From NCBI RefSeq assembly GCF_018687715.1, contig NC_056752.1:53662653-53726652 (forward strand): DNA of 64,000 nucleotides, read 5' to 3'. The first letter of the stretch is position 1. The number at the start of each line of letters is the position of its first letter. A program made the position numbers and the translations under genes. Below, piece by piece: positions 46,740 through 60,089 of the stretch. The notes beneath the pieces were generated by a model. It did not search any database, was not told the origin of the DNA, and was given only the letters and a program-made list of their open reading frames with translations. This stretch comes from Carya illinoinensis (lineage: Eukaryota; Streptophyta; Magnoliopsida; Fagales; Juglandaceae).

Positions 46740-47180
46740 ATGGAACTTGACGCTCTTGACAACCAACATGTGGGGAACTAGTCTGCACCTCTATAGAACA
46801 AATTCTTGGAGGAAAGAGTTCGATGATTTGTGATGCCGAAGAGGTGAAAATGAAGGGCGAGAGAGATGCTCCATTATTATACGAGTATATCGGTAAAGCA
46901 GTTTAAAAACTAAGTAACTTGGTAAAATTGAGGATTGTTGCCTGGGCAAATTTTGATTCTGCAAATATTTTCTTGGGCTGACAGTTATGATTTGGATGGT
47001 AAGCATCTAATTAAGGCTAAGAACAAATAACCCAGGCTCGAAATGTTCTAAATTTGCTCCATCGATTGATGACGAAGCCAGGAAATGAGATGCACCCCTA
47101 AATGTTCCAAACCGATGATGCCGTAGGGCACCGAACTCCAGCTCAAAAAAGGGTAAAATTCTGTTTCTTTAGTTTGCGAC
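46740..47180. other. Spacer between U2 and tRNA-Lys
   Basis: No coding frame is supported. Confidence 0.5.
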
Positions 47181-47188
47181 TCAAAAAC

Positions 47189-47261
47189 GCCCGTCTAGCT
47201 CAGTCGGTAGAGCGCAAGGCTCTTAACCTTGTGGTCGTGGGTTCGAGCCCCACGGTGGGCG
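47189..47261 (+). tRNA. trnK-CUU: tRNA-Lys (anticodon CUU)
   Basis: 73 nt: acceptor GCCCGTC pairs with GGTGGGC. A box TAGCTCAGTCGGTAGAGC, anticodon loop CTCTTAA with anticodon CTT, and B box GGTTCGAGCCC are all standard. A CAA motif (TCAAAAACG) just upstream and a T-rich run (TTCTTTTT, 47264-47271) downstream are typical plant Pol III start and stop signals. No intron. Confidence 0.97.
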
Positions 47262-47271
47262 CCTTCTTTTT

Positions 47272-48190
47272 ATTTGAATCTTTTATAGAGACCTGTTTTA
47301 TGCTACTTTTATCTATCTGTCATGGTAAAACGATGCGCTGCGTCTCGGTAGCCACCTCAAGTATAATACAGTCATATTCATCATAAATGTCACGTTTCTT
47401 TCCAAATCTGCCCTCACTACACTTGCACATGAACATTCACAATTCTTCCGAAAGTCGTGAAATCATTCTTCACGTCAATGACGTCATGTCCAAAAGTGCA
47501 GTGTTTGTGGTACTTCTATTCTTCTGGTGCCAGACGGTCTCAAACAGCATACTTTCTTCCCCAATTATTCGTCTATCCTAGAATGTTCTAAAACACTATT
47601 CAAACAGCATCTCCCAAGTCTTTTATATGACCATATGGTCAAGATCGCAAGGAAAGGCATATGAAGCCATCTGGCCCGAGCAAAATTGGTTCGAATCCAC
47701 GGCAATTTCTTCATATAAACTATTCTTTTCTGTTTTAGTTTTCCTGTTTTCCAGTGTAGAAGGTATTTCCTTTGTATACTATGTGTTCTTGGGCTATGCC
47801 TATTCTTGATAGTAAATCTCATTAATTATATATATATACACATATATAAAACATAGAAACTATTATTGTAACACCCCATAGACGGATGCAAAAGTCAGTC
47901 AAAACCCACCACATTGTCTACTTCTCTATCAATCTCTGTTACCAAAATTTCAGTACAATCAAACTATGCGAGTGAAGATAAAGGCTTTGGTCTCTGAATT
48001 TGCAAGCTCCTGAAGATCCTGCATCTTACCTTTCAGCTAAAAGGTATGTAGCTTGCATTGAGTAAGTTGTTGAAACCATTAACCATTGGAGGAAACCAGG
48101 GTGAATAATTAGACAAGCAACCATATATGCTGGGTATCTTCATCATTCAATGCTTCAAGCAAGTCCACCAACACATTCATTACATTAGGA
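47272..48190. other. Spacer downstream of the WD40 gene
   Basis: No gene; short frames in 47.3-47.8 kb carry no recognised content. The region 47.9-48.19 kb is probably the WD40 gene's 3' UTR. Confidence 0.45.
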
Positions 48191-51100
48191 TCAGCGAGTT
48201 GATGGAGCTGCCCACAACTTCACTTTCTTGTCAACACTAGCTGTGGCTAAAAGCAAAACTTCTCCATCTCCTGCAGAAGCATATATAAAAACAAATCATC
48301 TGTAAAGCTTGCTTTTGTGTCTATTAACATCCTTTTAATCGATAGAATTAAGCAGAAGCATATTTTGCATCTCATTGATCAAACGTGAGCTTTTCCAGAC
48401 AAAGTCATTTGACTTCTCAGGCTTCAAAAATGATAGGAGATAATTTTCGTGTAGGGGTTTCTTAGCTGGGATTTTCAAGTCTTAATCTTCTATGAGAAGA
48501 GAGGCGCTTCCATTTGAAAACTTTGAGATGACTCAGCTAGGGTTCAAGAAGAGAAAAGTAGAAAAATGTGCAGACAATCACATTTGCCATATCAGGAAGG
48601 TGATTTACCCATAGGAATGGTCTTAGGTGCCCATAAGATGCATGTGATGTCACCTGCATGATAGAATCATAGACTGAGGTCAATACAAGATTCATAAGAA
48701 AATCCCTTCTTCTTCTTCTTTTTTTTTTGGTAAATGGTTAATTCATAGAATGACAAAGGTGGGCTTGTATGAGCCAGACAACAATGTTTCAGACCATAAA
48801 TAACTAAATAAGTCCAAATGACGAATACTCATCAACAAATACTTAGAAAAGCATTCATTTTTGGAGTTAACCAACGTAAAACTTGATAAAATGCAGGCAG
48901 GACACTATCTACAATTTGCACAGTAATGAGCTAAATTTCTGTGGATCACTGAATAGCAATTTACACAAACATAGAAATATTCAAGACTAAATCCTTGGTA
49001 TGAACCTAAGTAAACCTGAAACAACAGCGATTACAAATGAGAATATTTGGCTAAAGGAAACATATGTCAGACTAGTTCATAATTAACATAACAGTATGAA
49101 AAAGCAAATAAAAAATAAACCAGAAAAACATTCAACTAATTAATACCTTCATGTGCTTTGTCAGCTGTGTCCAAAACTTTCCCAGTTTCTACACATAACC
49201 ACTGCAATGTCGAACCATGAGTTGCTGCCAATATCCTTCCATCTGGGGATATACAAAGACGATCATAGTGCAAAGTAGCACCACTTGAATCATGAAGTGG
49301 AATTGGAAACACCTTCAGAGTTTTGGGATCCTCGTCAAGATGATACCGAACTTCAAGATGACAGGTAAATGATGGTCAGCACCAACAAGATTAAGGAACC
49401 ATAAACATGAGAAGACAAATAAATAAAACCCAAGGTTGGATAACTTAAGGCATAATGTGAAATTGTTAGAACTGCTATATTCACATTGGTTTTTTTTTAA
49501 GTTGACTAAAAGGGGGGTGTTGAGCTCAATTACATGGAAAAAGCTTGGTAAAAGTACGTGTGTCAAGTACATTGTTTTGATGGTTATTTTGCTTCAATCC
49601 ATTCATTCACTAACTCACTCTTAGATAAGGTCATGAGGATATGTATTCTTTCTCCAATTGTTCATAGGAGTATATTTTTCCTGAATAAGTGCAAAGCTTA
49701 GGAGAAATATGTATGAAACATGTACACACCATTTATATTCCAAATTCTTATTGAACCATCTTTGGAAGCTGTGATGATTTGCTCTGAGTTAGGAGCAAAA
49801 CATAACCAAGTTACTGCACTCTGAAAATCAAAAGAAGGAATATTAGACATGAGAAGCAATACAATTATTAAACAATCAAGCAATGATAAGAAACATAGTG
49901 ACTTTAGTATGATTAGTAAAAGCAATATATTTCTATCACAGAAAGACCTTAAACATGTACCATAAATTGCAGGTCATGTGTATATGCTTCACTGTTATAT
50001 GCTTTCCATTATAAGAAACCAAAAAATACACTCAATGCCAGAAATTCCACTAGAGAAATGAGACATTTGTGGATTTTCTGAAAACACTCTTAATGCCAAT
50101 CAACATTGCCTGGACTTTCTGATGCCATATACATCTAACCTAAAGTTCTTTTTTTTTTTTTTTAGTAAGTGAAAAAACAAGTTCTATAACTTCTATCAAC
50201 TTAAATTTTGAAGAACAGTGCAAGTAGGGATCAATTTGGAAGACTTAAGGTTTCCTTCTTTCTTTTACATCTAATCTAAAGTTCTACACACTTCATGGAT
50301 ATAAATATACAAAATGGAAAAAACAACAAAAAAGAAAGAAAAGTCAAGGGCAAACAAGCTCTGTGAAGACATGGCTTGAAAGTATAACCTTGTGCCCTTT
50401 CAGCTGCATAGCTTTTAAAACCTCCTTGACCGAACCATCCTTTGAGTATACTATTTCCCAAACCTGCAAAAGAAATCGTGTCAAAAGAGTAATTCATTAG
50501 TTGACATGAACAATCAGATAAAGTTGCAACTCGTTCCAGACTAGATGTGTGGGAGACTCAAATCGAGAAGCAAGGCATACATACCAAACACCTAGGACAA
50601 GACATTCGTTTCAGCAAGGATAAAATTGGTAGCAAAAGGAATTACAGATGAGTGCTAGAGGATGCCATGAAAAGAAACCTTTTCATAAGTTGGTTAAGAA
50701 AAAATGTGAAGCAATCACTAATTGCAGATTGATCATGATAAACTAGAGATACTCACCTTCACATCTGCAGTAAAGGCTGCAGCAGCAATAAAGCGCCCAT
50801 TTGGTGATATGGCAGCCATGGTGTTTTTCAATTGATTCGTGTCAACATTTCCCAAAATCTTCCCAGTTCTTCCATGCCAAATTATGATATCAGTCCCTGA
50901 AAGTAACAGATCAACAGAAGCAAACAAAAACAGACATTTTTAAAGATAAAAGAAAAGAAATTACCCTCTGAACAAGAAGCAATAATTGTACTTCCATCAG
51001 CACTTCCATAACTTGCAGTGGTGCCAACAAGGGTTATAATAGCTCTTTTCTCATGGACTTTGCGATGTTCCCATTTAATTTCTGGGAGAGGAAGCTTGGC

Positions 51101-53382
51101 TTGTTTATTTTCATTAGAACCTTTGGGCTTTTCCTCTCCATACATGTACAAAGAAGAACCAGTAAGCGTCTGAGAAGCTATGACTATAGAAGACACATCA
51201 TCAGAGAAAGCAACTGCTGTTGGATGGCCTCCAGCAGGCAAATTCATTCTCATAAACCTGCAAAAATTTTCAGATAATACATGGAGTAAAAAGCAAGAAA
51301 AAGCACCTGCATCTTTTATATTGAGGTAAAATCTGATCTTATATCAAGGTTACTAGAAATTCATACTTGAAACTTTTACTTGAAGCATTATCCAACTTGA
51401 ATACCCTGACCACTCCATCAGCACAAGCTATGTGGATATAAAAGAAACTAAAATGAGTATCAAAAAATATATCTTGCATAAGAGAGAAACCAAATCGTTC
51501 AAATGAAAGAAACTTGACAAACACCATATGAAAAAGTAGAAGCACAGGCAGAAGAGTCAATGATTTATAATGGGGGGGAAGGGATCCAATCTCCACAACA
51601 TTCTTTTTGTGCGAAAAATTCCAGATAGGTTTAAGGTTCCATCATTTAATTTCAAGCGATGGCTACTAGATAATTAAGCAAATGAGAAGGCCAGAAAATA
51701 ATCATTCATGCAAGGATAAACATAATCTAGTACAACCATTCTCCCTCGCCATCTTAATTGAAGGCTCCACCATAGTAGACAGTTTTTTTTATTTATAGTT
51801 CCATAGTAGACAGTTATATAGACAAAAGAAAGAAAGAAAAAAAAACATCTATTTATAAAACCTAGACGCAGAAAAAAAAAAAAGACCAATATAAACATTA
51901 TTTCAGATCAAATCTCTAACTCCACCAGACATCTAGATTCACAATTCTGGGATTACCACTAATAACTTGAATCCTTTTATAAACATCAGCAGCAAGAAAT
52001 ATACATAAATTTGCACAAAAAATGAATAATCACCTGTTGCCAAACTTCGCCCATCAGAGGAAAAACTTATCCCTGTGACTGAGTCGCCATGACCCTTTAG
52101 AGTGTTTAAATCCAAGGGATGATGCCGTTTGTTTTGATCCTAAATTTCAAATCCAAAGCAAGCACCAAAAAAATTCGAACATGATTCAACAAGTTATATA
52201 AAAAGTTACGAAGAAAAAAAGTAAAACATATAAACTACACTGTTGTGAAAAGGTTGAGAAAATTTATATCCCGGTAAACTACGCCACCTAGCTAGAAGTT
52301 TGAGGAAACCTGAGGGGCCTATTTCCTGTTTTTAGAAATGATACTGCATCCTGATTCCCCTTGAAATTTGGGAAAGAATATGGAACTTATCTCTTATTTT
52401 TAGAAATGACACTTCGTCTGAGATTTGTGATAGATCTAACATCTACATGGTTTCAACAACTCATTGGCCTTTTTAAAAAAAAAAAAAACAACTCATTGGC
52501 CATTTTTTTCTTTTTGATCGGTAGAACTCATTGGCTGTTACAAGCAACGACAATTTTATTTTTTTTCTTTTTTGATAAGTAATAAGAAATTTTATTAAGA
52601 CAAGTAAATGGGAATAGTTCAATTAGACAGGAAGTATAAAAGCGGAAACACCTAAATACATGCTAGAAACTAGGAACTAGGAAAAGCTGAAAGAAAATCA
52701 TGAAGATTATCCCCATTCAATACAAGAAAGCTACGACAAAATATTTTCTTTTTCAATACTAAATTTGATGCAAAGTAACTTATCAAAAAAATTCATGCAA
52801 AGTAACCTCGGATAATAGTTATCCTTCACAGTGATAAAATGACAGGGAAAAATCATTTCCCTATTGATAAGTTGAAAGTCAAGATAACTTAGAAGAAAAT
52901 ATCCAAACCAAGTCAAATTCTGAATTTCCTTTAATCTCCGTTTTTTTTCTTGATTTTCTAAAGAACCAAACAGAAGATACAACTTCACAGGCAATGCAGT
53001 ACATCTTCTGAGATCAATTCTTACAGAGAATTTTCAGTGTTACCTAAACAAAGAAATTCAACCAAGCATAAGATTCCATATTTTCTTTTCCTAATATCAT
53101 TCCTCCTTTTGATTTTCCCTTCTTTCTCTCCTTCCTTCGGTAGGAAGACACAGAGTTCAAGATCGTATTTACCTTATCAGCAGCAGAATGGGAGTGAGCT
53201 TTGAAGTGAGACTTCTTGAGTGGAGGAGGCCTCTGGTGCTTCTTCGGATCCGACTGGAGCTCCGCTTTCGCGATGGACTGGACCTCGGATCTTCGCTTGC
53301 CGAAGTAACTATTGAAGAAGGCGAGGGCAATTACAGCGCCGAGCAGAACCGAAACGACCGTAAGCGCTAGAACCTGATCCAT
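48191..53382 (-). CDS. Membrane-anchored WD40 repeat protein, TBL2-like
   Basis: Minus-strand exons 53382-53173, 52139-52034, 51427-51367, 51257-50965, 50896-50757, 50463-50389, 49820-49730, 49350-49147, 48653-48609, 48270-48191; 434 residues. The N-terminus (about 4-27) is one hydrophobic segment followed by a basic stretch (FGKRRSEVQSIAKAE), which suggests a signal anchor. WD repeats follow: LKGHGDSVTGISFSSDGRSL, IVIASQTLTGSSLYMYGEEK, GTDIIIWHGRTGKILG, MAAISPNGRFIAAAAFTAD, GSIRIWNIN and DKKVKLWAAPS. Animal TBL2 is an ER membrane protein linked to the PERK stress branch; a role for the plant protein is not established. The start was placed at MDQVLALTV, which matches plant homologues, rather than at the upstream in-frame ATG (53496). 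A MITE begins 78 bases upstream of the ATG. Confidence 0.92.
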
Positions 53383-53459
53383 TTCTTGACCCGCTTTTGT
53401 GATGAGGAGAGGTGGAGGATGGGTTCGGACTCCGGAGAAATGGTAATGGCGGGGTTTTA

Positions 53460-53667
53460 GGGTGTGTTTGGGTGTTGTATCTTCAACACTTCTCAACTCT
53501 TCTCACTACTATTCATTACTTTATTATTACTTTTCACCTACTTTTATTACTATTCATTATTTTTTACCTACTTTTTATTACTATTCATTACTTTATTATT
53601 ACTTTTCACTTACTTTTTATTACTATTCACAACTCTCCTCAACACTTCTCAACACCCAAACCCACCC
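53460..53667. mobile_element. MITE (208 bp) at the 5' end of the WD40 gene
   Basis: Inverted ends GGGTGTGTTTGGGTGTTG (53460-53477) and CAACACCCAAACCCACCC (53650-53667). The interior is made of tandem TATTACTATTCATTACTTTA-type units. No clear target duplication. It lies in the promoter or leader. Confidence 0.75.
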
Positions 53668-55659
53668 GTACGTGCGAAATGAGTGTGCAGCTGATCACTT
53701 GGGATTGATTATTCAGTGATGAGTACAACGGCAACGTATCGACAGGGATACGTGTCCACTTAAAAGTTAAAAGAAGAAGAAACATATTTTATGTTTTACC
53801 CGTTATAACATGCGGTAATGCTTAGTTTCTTAATATTTTCTTCAAAAAATAAAGATTTAAGAATGACTGATCAAATATTATAATTAAAACTCATTTATAT
53901 CACTATAGATTGTATTTAATTTAAATTTGACTATAATACCCGACGTTGCCTATTGAGTATTGTTCGACCAGATAGGCAAAGCCTTTTGTTTTTATTTTTA
54001 TTTTTTTAAAAATTTAAATTTTAATCCTTCACAATTACCCTCCTATCTACTAAATAAAAATCCAAACTGAGATATAACCAATTTATCTTCCTCTTAACAC
54101 TGATCTCTGTGAGGTTGTGAGTTATAATTTACACCTGGAATTAAGAGGTTAGATGATAATTTTCATAATTTAAAGACTACATTAGAAAATAATAGTTTAA
54201 GTGAGATAAGTGTCATTTTTCATCAATTATTTGCAAATTGATAATTTCATTACTAAATAAAAAAATAATAATAATTAAAGAGGGGATATGAATCCAAACA
54301 AACACTTGAATACATAGTTACAACGTAAAAATTAAAACTTAATTGAGAAATGACTAAAAGTAATTGGTCCAATCTCATGATGATGATGATGATGGTTGTT
54401 GAAGCAGTACTCTATTGGTCGGATTGCTAAAAATATCTGTTGCGAAAATATCCAACAATAAATCTTCTGCAATCCATAAACGATAATGGTATACTTTCCA
54501 TCTCTTTTTACTTTTTGACTATTTTATAATATATTTAAATTTATTATTATTATTTATTTTAACATCAGTAATTATTATAAAATAATAAAAAAAATAATTT
54601 TATTAATAATCACTTTCTTAATTATTAAATAAATAATAATAATAATAATAACAAATAGTAAGTAAGAGATAATAATTATCCATCTATAAATTTCATCTCC
54701 TCACCTGCAAGAGCTGTCGGATGGGAGAAACTTTTTTCTGACCTCCTGAAGATGGTTGATCGGATTGTTTCTGACGTACCTTGAATCTACGCTATTGATA
54801 TATATATCGGGATGAAATTTTTAAACATTTCCTACAAAGTCATTGGTGCGACATCTATTCACTGATCAACATGTCCTCTTTTTGAGTTTTGACGTGTTGA
54901 AGAGCCGTATGTTAGTAGTGAGTGCCTAAGCACACGGTTGGATCGCGCGAGATGAAGCGGTACTGTTCTCTTCTCTCCTGACAACAGCAATAACAATAAA
55001 AATTAGGATTTGTGAAAGAATGTCAATCATTCTTCCAGGTATACCATGCGAGACAATCCTTCAATGCCAACTACAATCGAAGAATATCTCAAAACACATG
55101 GCAAATGGACAACTTGCCACTGTGTCATGGCAACTCGACTTGCCTTTGCCCAGCTTCTCTCCCTAAACTTATTTTCAATTTTCCATCCGTCCAAAATTTT
55201 CAGCACAAATACACTACTTTATACCATTCAGTTCAGCCCCTAGACTGGAAACCGAGGTCATACAAAATGCGAAGCTAAAGGGAAAGTTTCATATACAGGT
55301 GTAAGAAACGCAGTTTAAATGCTACTGCAACACAATTGACTCAATATTCTTGAATGCTCTGCGGTAGAATGCACTCGGTTAGAAACGTTGGAACAAGCCA
55401 CCTTTCTCACCATGTCTCTTTGCCACCACGAGAAGGCCACGGTTTTTGAGGAAAAAGCACAACGCATTACTGAACTGGTTAAATTTTTCCTTCGCGTGTC
55501 AGGCCTTGATTCTGTGGGGGGTAAAAAAACCAAAACAAGAAGCGTTGTGCAGCTCTCCCATGTATCAACAAGCACTGCATTTCTAACATTGAATAAAAAT
55601 TGCAAGGAGAGAGAGCCAACAACTAACCTGCTGGTTTTAAGCAGGAGCCTGTTTTTTGG
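53668..55659. other. Spacer between the WD40 and KEULE genes
   Basis: AT-rich to about 54.7 kb, including a family-B repeat (54530-54690), then more complex sequence (54.7-55.66 kb) that probably contains the KEULE 3' UTR. No coding gene supported. Confidence 0.45.
54530..54690. repeat. AT-rich family-B repeat
   Basis: ATTTTATTAATAATCACTTT and CTTAATTATTAAATAAATAA match the copies near 18.4 and 22.3 kb, with an ATA microsatellite inside. Confidence 0.45.
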
Positions 55660-58600
55660 TTAGATTTTCAGACTATCCATTGAGAGATCTCTTTCCGAGA
55701 GCAGCTTCAGTTTCTGCAAAATGTATACAAAAAATCATGAGTGGCTAAACTGATCATTCAAACCTTTTGTGGCTAAATATTTATTCCATGCAACCATCCA
55801 GTTCATAGCTTGCAAACTACCAATCAGTGCAGACGTGTTCAGTGTGTGACCCACTTTGTGAATGCTCCATCTGCTTATCGTGAATGTTCAAAAAGGCAAC
55901 AAGGCTTGGAGTTTTTTCGTGAAACGTGAACAAGAAATTACCATAAAGGCACCAATGTTGGAAACTTGTTCTTTCTGAGCAAAAAACAAAGGAAACTAAA
56001 AAATCAGCTTGGATATGGTAGATCTGGTACTTTTGATTCAATCCAACCTCTAGGAGTATCAAACTATTGTTACTAAGAAAAGATGTCCAAGCGCGTGTAC
56101 ACCCAAAATCAAATGATCTTACAATGTCGGTTAGAATTTTAATTCTTTTTAATCGAGGAAGTTTTCGAGTTAGACAAGAATGTTTTTCATCTTACAGATA
56201 TACTTTCAGTACTCGTACAGTTTGTACTACTTGGCTATATCCTAAATGTTCTCCATCTCAGGGTAGATTGTACACGTCCAATCAGGAAACTACAAATCAG
56301 CTTTCGTAACTTTTATTCCCGCAAGGTTCCTGGTATAATTGCTAAGCGCGCAACCCAAATCAAATCAAGTGTCGTAACTGTATGGTAAAAGACCACTTGA
56401 TAGACTGATGTGTGAGCTAACATGAAAAGTAGTGACGAATAGATATTTAGTACCGTAATATATTGAGGAGGGTCATCGATGCTAGAAGAACCAAGGACTA
56501 CTTCCCTTCTGAGTTTTGTTGTGAGCTTGTGACAAACTCGTAGCTGGCAGTAGCATAAGGGGGAAAAAACAGCAGGTGAGATATATTTAAAACTAAACTG
56601 CCCCATTAATACTTTAGCTGGAGATCTAGAAATGAAGAGTTCTCTCAAAATTTTACCTCAGATCGAGTTGCCCCACCAATAATAAATACAAAAATACGTC
56701 GCCCCATTTTCTTGAAATCAGTGGATGCAATTCTTAAAATTGAGTCACTACAAAAGGCAGCAGAAAAGTCAGAAGAATCTCAGATCCTGATGTTATTTGA
56801 GCTGAAAGTTGCAATTCAAGTCTGCCGATTCAAAAAACTTCTGAACTGCCATCATTGACCAAATTTATAGCCAGATAGCATGTGACATATCAAATGTACA
56901 GGAGAAAAGAGTCTAGAGCCTGTGAGATAAATAATACTGAGTAATTAAAAGATCTAAGAGATGGTTACTCCTGCATATGCTAGTCATGGACAGCAGATTA
57001 CTCCATTAACTGGGAAAATAGAGTTAGGAGATTACCTACAGTATCCATCGTCAGAATGACGAGTTTGTGCCCAATTTGCAGTCCGTTTCGATCTCATTGA
57101 ATAAGGAGCAGAAGCTTGACCTACTGGTGCTCTCTGGGTAGCTCTCTGCGAGTCTCCTTGAACAGTTGGACTTGCCTCGTTGATACATGAGAATTCATTT
57201 TTTGGTAATTCACCTTTACTTAGATTTTCAATAAGCTCCTGAGAGAAAAACAACTTAGGTGATTCTCTCAATTAAATCTAAACAAAGCAGGCCATCCTAA
57301 CACATAGCAGGGAAATCCTTAAAAATGAATCCATGTTTGCATTGTTTCCTTTGCTGCTACTACCGGCTGACACCACAGATTCATTGCATATGATAACTAA
57401 AGTTGACTACTTTAAGACAAAAACCCAGCATTGGCACGTGAGAATAACTGAATTCCAGTGAAAGCAAACATCCCAAGTTTCATAGTATGGGCACTGTCAT
57501 TATTATTACAGCTAGTTTTATAAAAATGATCAATGCCTAACTTTCACTGACTTGACTTGATGGGCTAGCAAAGAAAAGAGTACTTGTTGGCCAATAAGGA
57601 AGTGAATTTCCAAAGTCTTAATTATTATGGCAAACAAGAAATAAACAAAATGACCCAGCAATGATGATTTTCTGGCCTCCCACTGAACTAATTAACAACA
57701 CCACAAGATGTTAACCAAAGCTTGTAGTTCCACGTATTTTGATTACCACGGACTAAGACACTGCATCATCATCTGTCAAACTCTATGGGAAACTAATTCT
57801 GTAAAGGAAAATCGCAATGCAGAAACACATTTCACTAGGACAGTAAGGATTCATCGAGAGCAAAGTTAAACTGGCATCTGATGAAATTTATAGAATAAAT
57901 CAGCAAGATTAACCTCTGTCATAATATGATACATACCTCTACCATGGGATAAAATCGGAATAGCTGCCATGTTTCTTCCTCATTAGAGCGATCTTTTCTT
58001 GTTGCTTGCTTTGTCTGATAATCAAGAAAAAACAGTCATCCACAAATCAGCTCTTAGATTTTTCAACCCTCTTTTTTCATTCCGTTTGGTAATTAGTTCA
58101 GGCAGGAACTTCAATAAGCTATTCAAGTTTCAAAAACACATGTTTTACCTTCTGGGTATTGAACTTGAGTGAGAAGCTACCAGTTGTCTTTTTATCATCT
58201 GATGATCCCCCTATCAATTGCATATTATTTACCACCTTCATGTCCTCGCGTGATAATCTTGCCAGCTAAATGGATATAAATGAAATTAAAATAACTAATT
58301 CTGAAACGAAAAATTCCCTCAGCTGCAAAGGTTTATATACACTTGGAAACAATTAATACAAGTTAAAGAGGGTTACAATATTTGTAGAATAGAGATATAT
58401 CAGGATACAATGAAGTGGAGAAAAACGATAATTGAAGGCCCAGAAAACCAGTAACAGAAATAATACAATCAAAAGCCACCATTGTTTCCGAAACTCAGCT
58501 GCGTTAACATACTTGCTCGAGTCAAAAGGGTTGGGTCTTAATTTTATTTAGAAATATATTTTAATATAGATGTTAAAGTATCCCCTCACGAAATAGAAGC

Positions 58601-59454
58601 TTGAGGGATTGAAACTTACATGCACAAACTATGAGTATACATCCTATTTATATTGGAACGACGATTTTATATTCAATAAGCATGTTATTTGGCCCCACAT
58701 AGATTGTCTCTATGTTATCCTTGCTTACAATAGACCAAAACTGACTTTAAAGTATAAGTCAAGGCGTGGCTTGGAATTTTCATGAGTTGTACAGACTCTG
58801 CCCTGTGACAGATGCAAACTGTTTGACCTTGAGGTCAAGTCAGTGTATTACATTTTAGTTAATGGGAAGTTTGGAGTCAATTTTAAGATCTCAAACACGA
58901 GCTTCATTTTTCACTGATACATAGAGTTTAGTTACAAACTCGATCAACTCACAAAATGGTCATTTCAGGTTGAACTTGCAGTCATGGAAATTAAGCATTG
59001 GACGGACTTAGTATGATAAGTTATTCCTTGAGGTCATATAGAAATGCAGATGAAGTAATCAACTAAATCAGTTTCTATTAATTGAAAATAAAAACAAAAC
59101 ACATCTGAAAAAACCAAGAGTAGGAACCCTGTGGCTACCTGCATTAGCTTTAAACCTCTGTCACCAACGAACTTCTCAGGATAGACAGACGCATAAATCA
59201 TTAATAAACGCAACTTATTTTCAGGAGTTTCATTCTGCACAAAGAATTTGCAAGAAAGTTAGACTTTAGCAAGGATTTAGGAGTAAGGTACATCACCATT
59301 ACCCGGCCACACATCCTGAATACTTCACCTGCTTTGTCCTCAGAAAATTGATCACATCCTTGGCTCCCGCATCTCCAAAAACTAGATCCTGCTCTAGTTG
59401 CCCAAGCTCTCGAAGTCCCGTTTCTCTGATGATTCTGTTAATTTTTCCTGCAAT
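55660..59454 (-). CDS. KEU: KEULE/SEC1-type Sec1/Munc18 protein, C-terminal half (5' exons not in window)
   Basis: Eight minus-strand exons: 59454-59329, 59234-59139, 58265-58149, 58014-57937, 57238-57036, 56747-56657, 56525-56454, 55713-55660; they encode the last 278 residues of a family of about 660. SM proteins bind syntaxins and license SNARE fusion; KEULE acts with KNOLLE in cell-plate formation. Readable blocks: [115 protein letters not shown] and the terminal SLDSLKI-like end. All junctions are in frame. The 5'-most visible intron contains the LTR of a Copia element 153 bases upstream of the exon, so the remaining exons must lie beyond 64 kb if the gene is intact. Confidence 0.9.
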
Positions 59455-59607
59455 CTGTAATGATATAATCACAAAAAACAATCAGAATGCAAAAACTATA
59501 CCACTACACTCTAGTTCTTATAACCCTCACCAACTGCTAAAAGGATGGTCACTTCTGACTGCAGTTTCAGAGAGAATTACTATATGGTCACTTCTGACTG
59601 ATGATTC

Positions 59608-59949
59608 TGTTGAATAAATCCCCCAAGTGTGAAATGGGTTTGGGTTTGCAGCCACCCACCCCATACTCACCAACCATCCACCCACCCACTCACCTCCAAA
59701 GGCTCTTCTGGTCAAGAGGAGTGGGTGTGTGTCCCCCCATTGCTCTCCTATAAAAGGATAGCTCTGCTAGTGATAGAATGCAGTGGGTGAAGAGAGAAAG
59801 AGGGACGTGAGAGAGAGAAATAGAATTTTGTAGAGTGTTTTGTAAATCTCGTACAAATTCTATAAAAGAGGCTCCAGTGGATGTAAGCAATTTGCTGAAC
59901 CACTTTAAAATTGTCTTGTGTGATTTTTAGACAGGCCGGAGGCACAACA
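59608..59949 (+). repeat. 5' LTR of the Copia element
   Basis: Starts TGTTGAATAAATC and ends GGCACAACA, with TGTTG...CAACA inverted tips (342 bp). A TATA box (TATAAAA, 59749-59755) lies mid-LTR. The end is fixed by the primer-binding site one base or so downstream. The 5' boundary rests on the TGTTG tip and cannot be confirmed without the 3' LTR. Confidence 0.75.
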
Positions 59950-59951
59950 AT

Positions 59952-59963
59952 TGGTATCAGAGC
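59952..59963 (+). other. Primer-binding site for initiator tRNA-Met
   Basis: TGGTATCAGAGC, the complement of the 3' end of plant initiator tRNA-Met, two bases after the LTR end. Confidence 0.92.
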
Positions 59964-60089
59964 TCTGGTTCAAGCTGTCCGAAAATTCAAGTTGCTCAAA
60001 ATCAATTTTTGACAACTCCAGGGTGTTCCTCGCGTCGAGACGAATCCGTTGCCGCAAATGGAATCGAAAACGGAGGTCGGAGGAGCCCA

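Noticed and set aside
46533..46781. 82-codon plus-strand frame
   Set aside because: Antisense to the U2 snRNA and its promoter.
47102..47386. 94-codon frame overlapping the tRNA gene
   Set aside because: It reads straight through tRNA-Lys, whose structure and Pol III signals are complete.
53383..53496. Upstream in-frame ATG for the WD40 gene (53496)
   Set aside because: It would add 38 residues without hydrophobic or family character before the signal anchor, and its 5' part falls in the MITE.
53412..53719. Three overlapping plus-strand frames of 72-98 codons
   Set aside because: Tyr/Leu/Phe-rich translations of the tandem TATTACT units of the MITE at the WD40 promoter.
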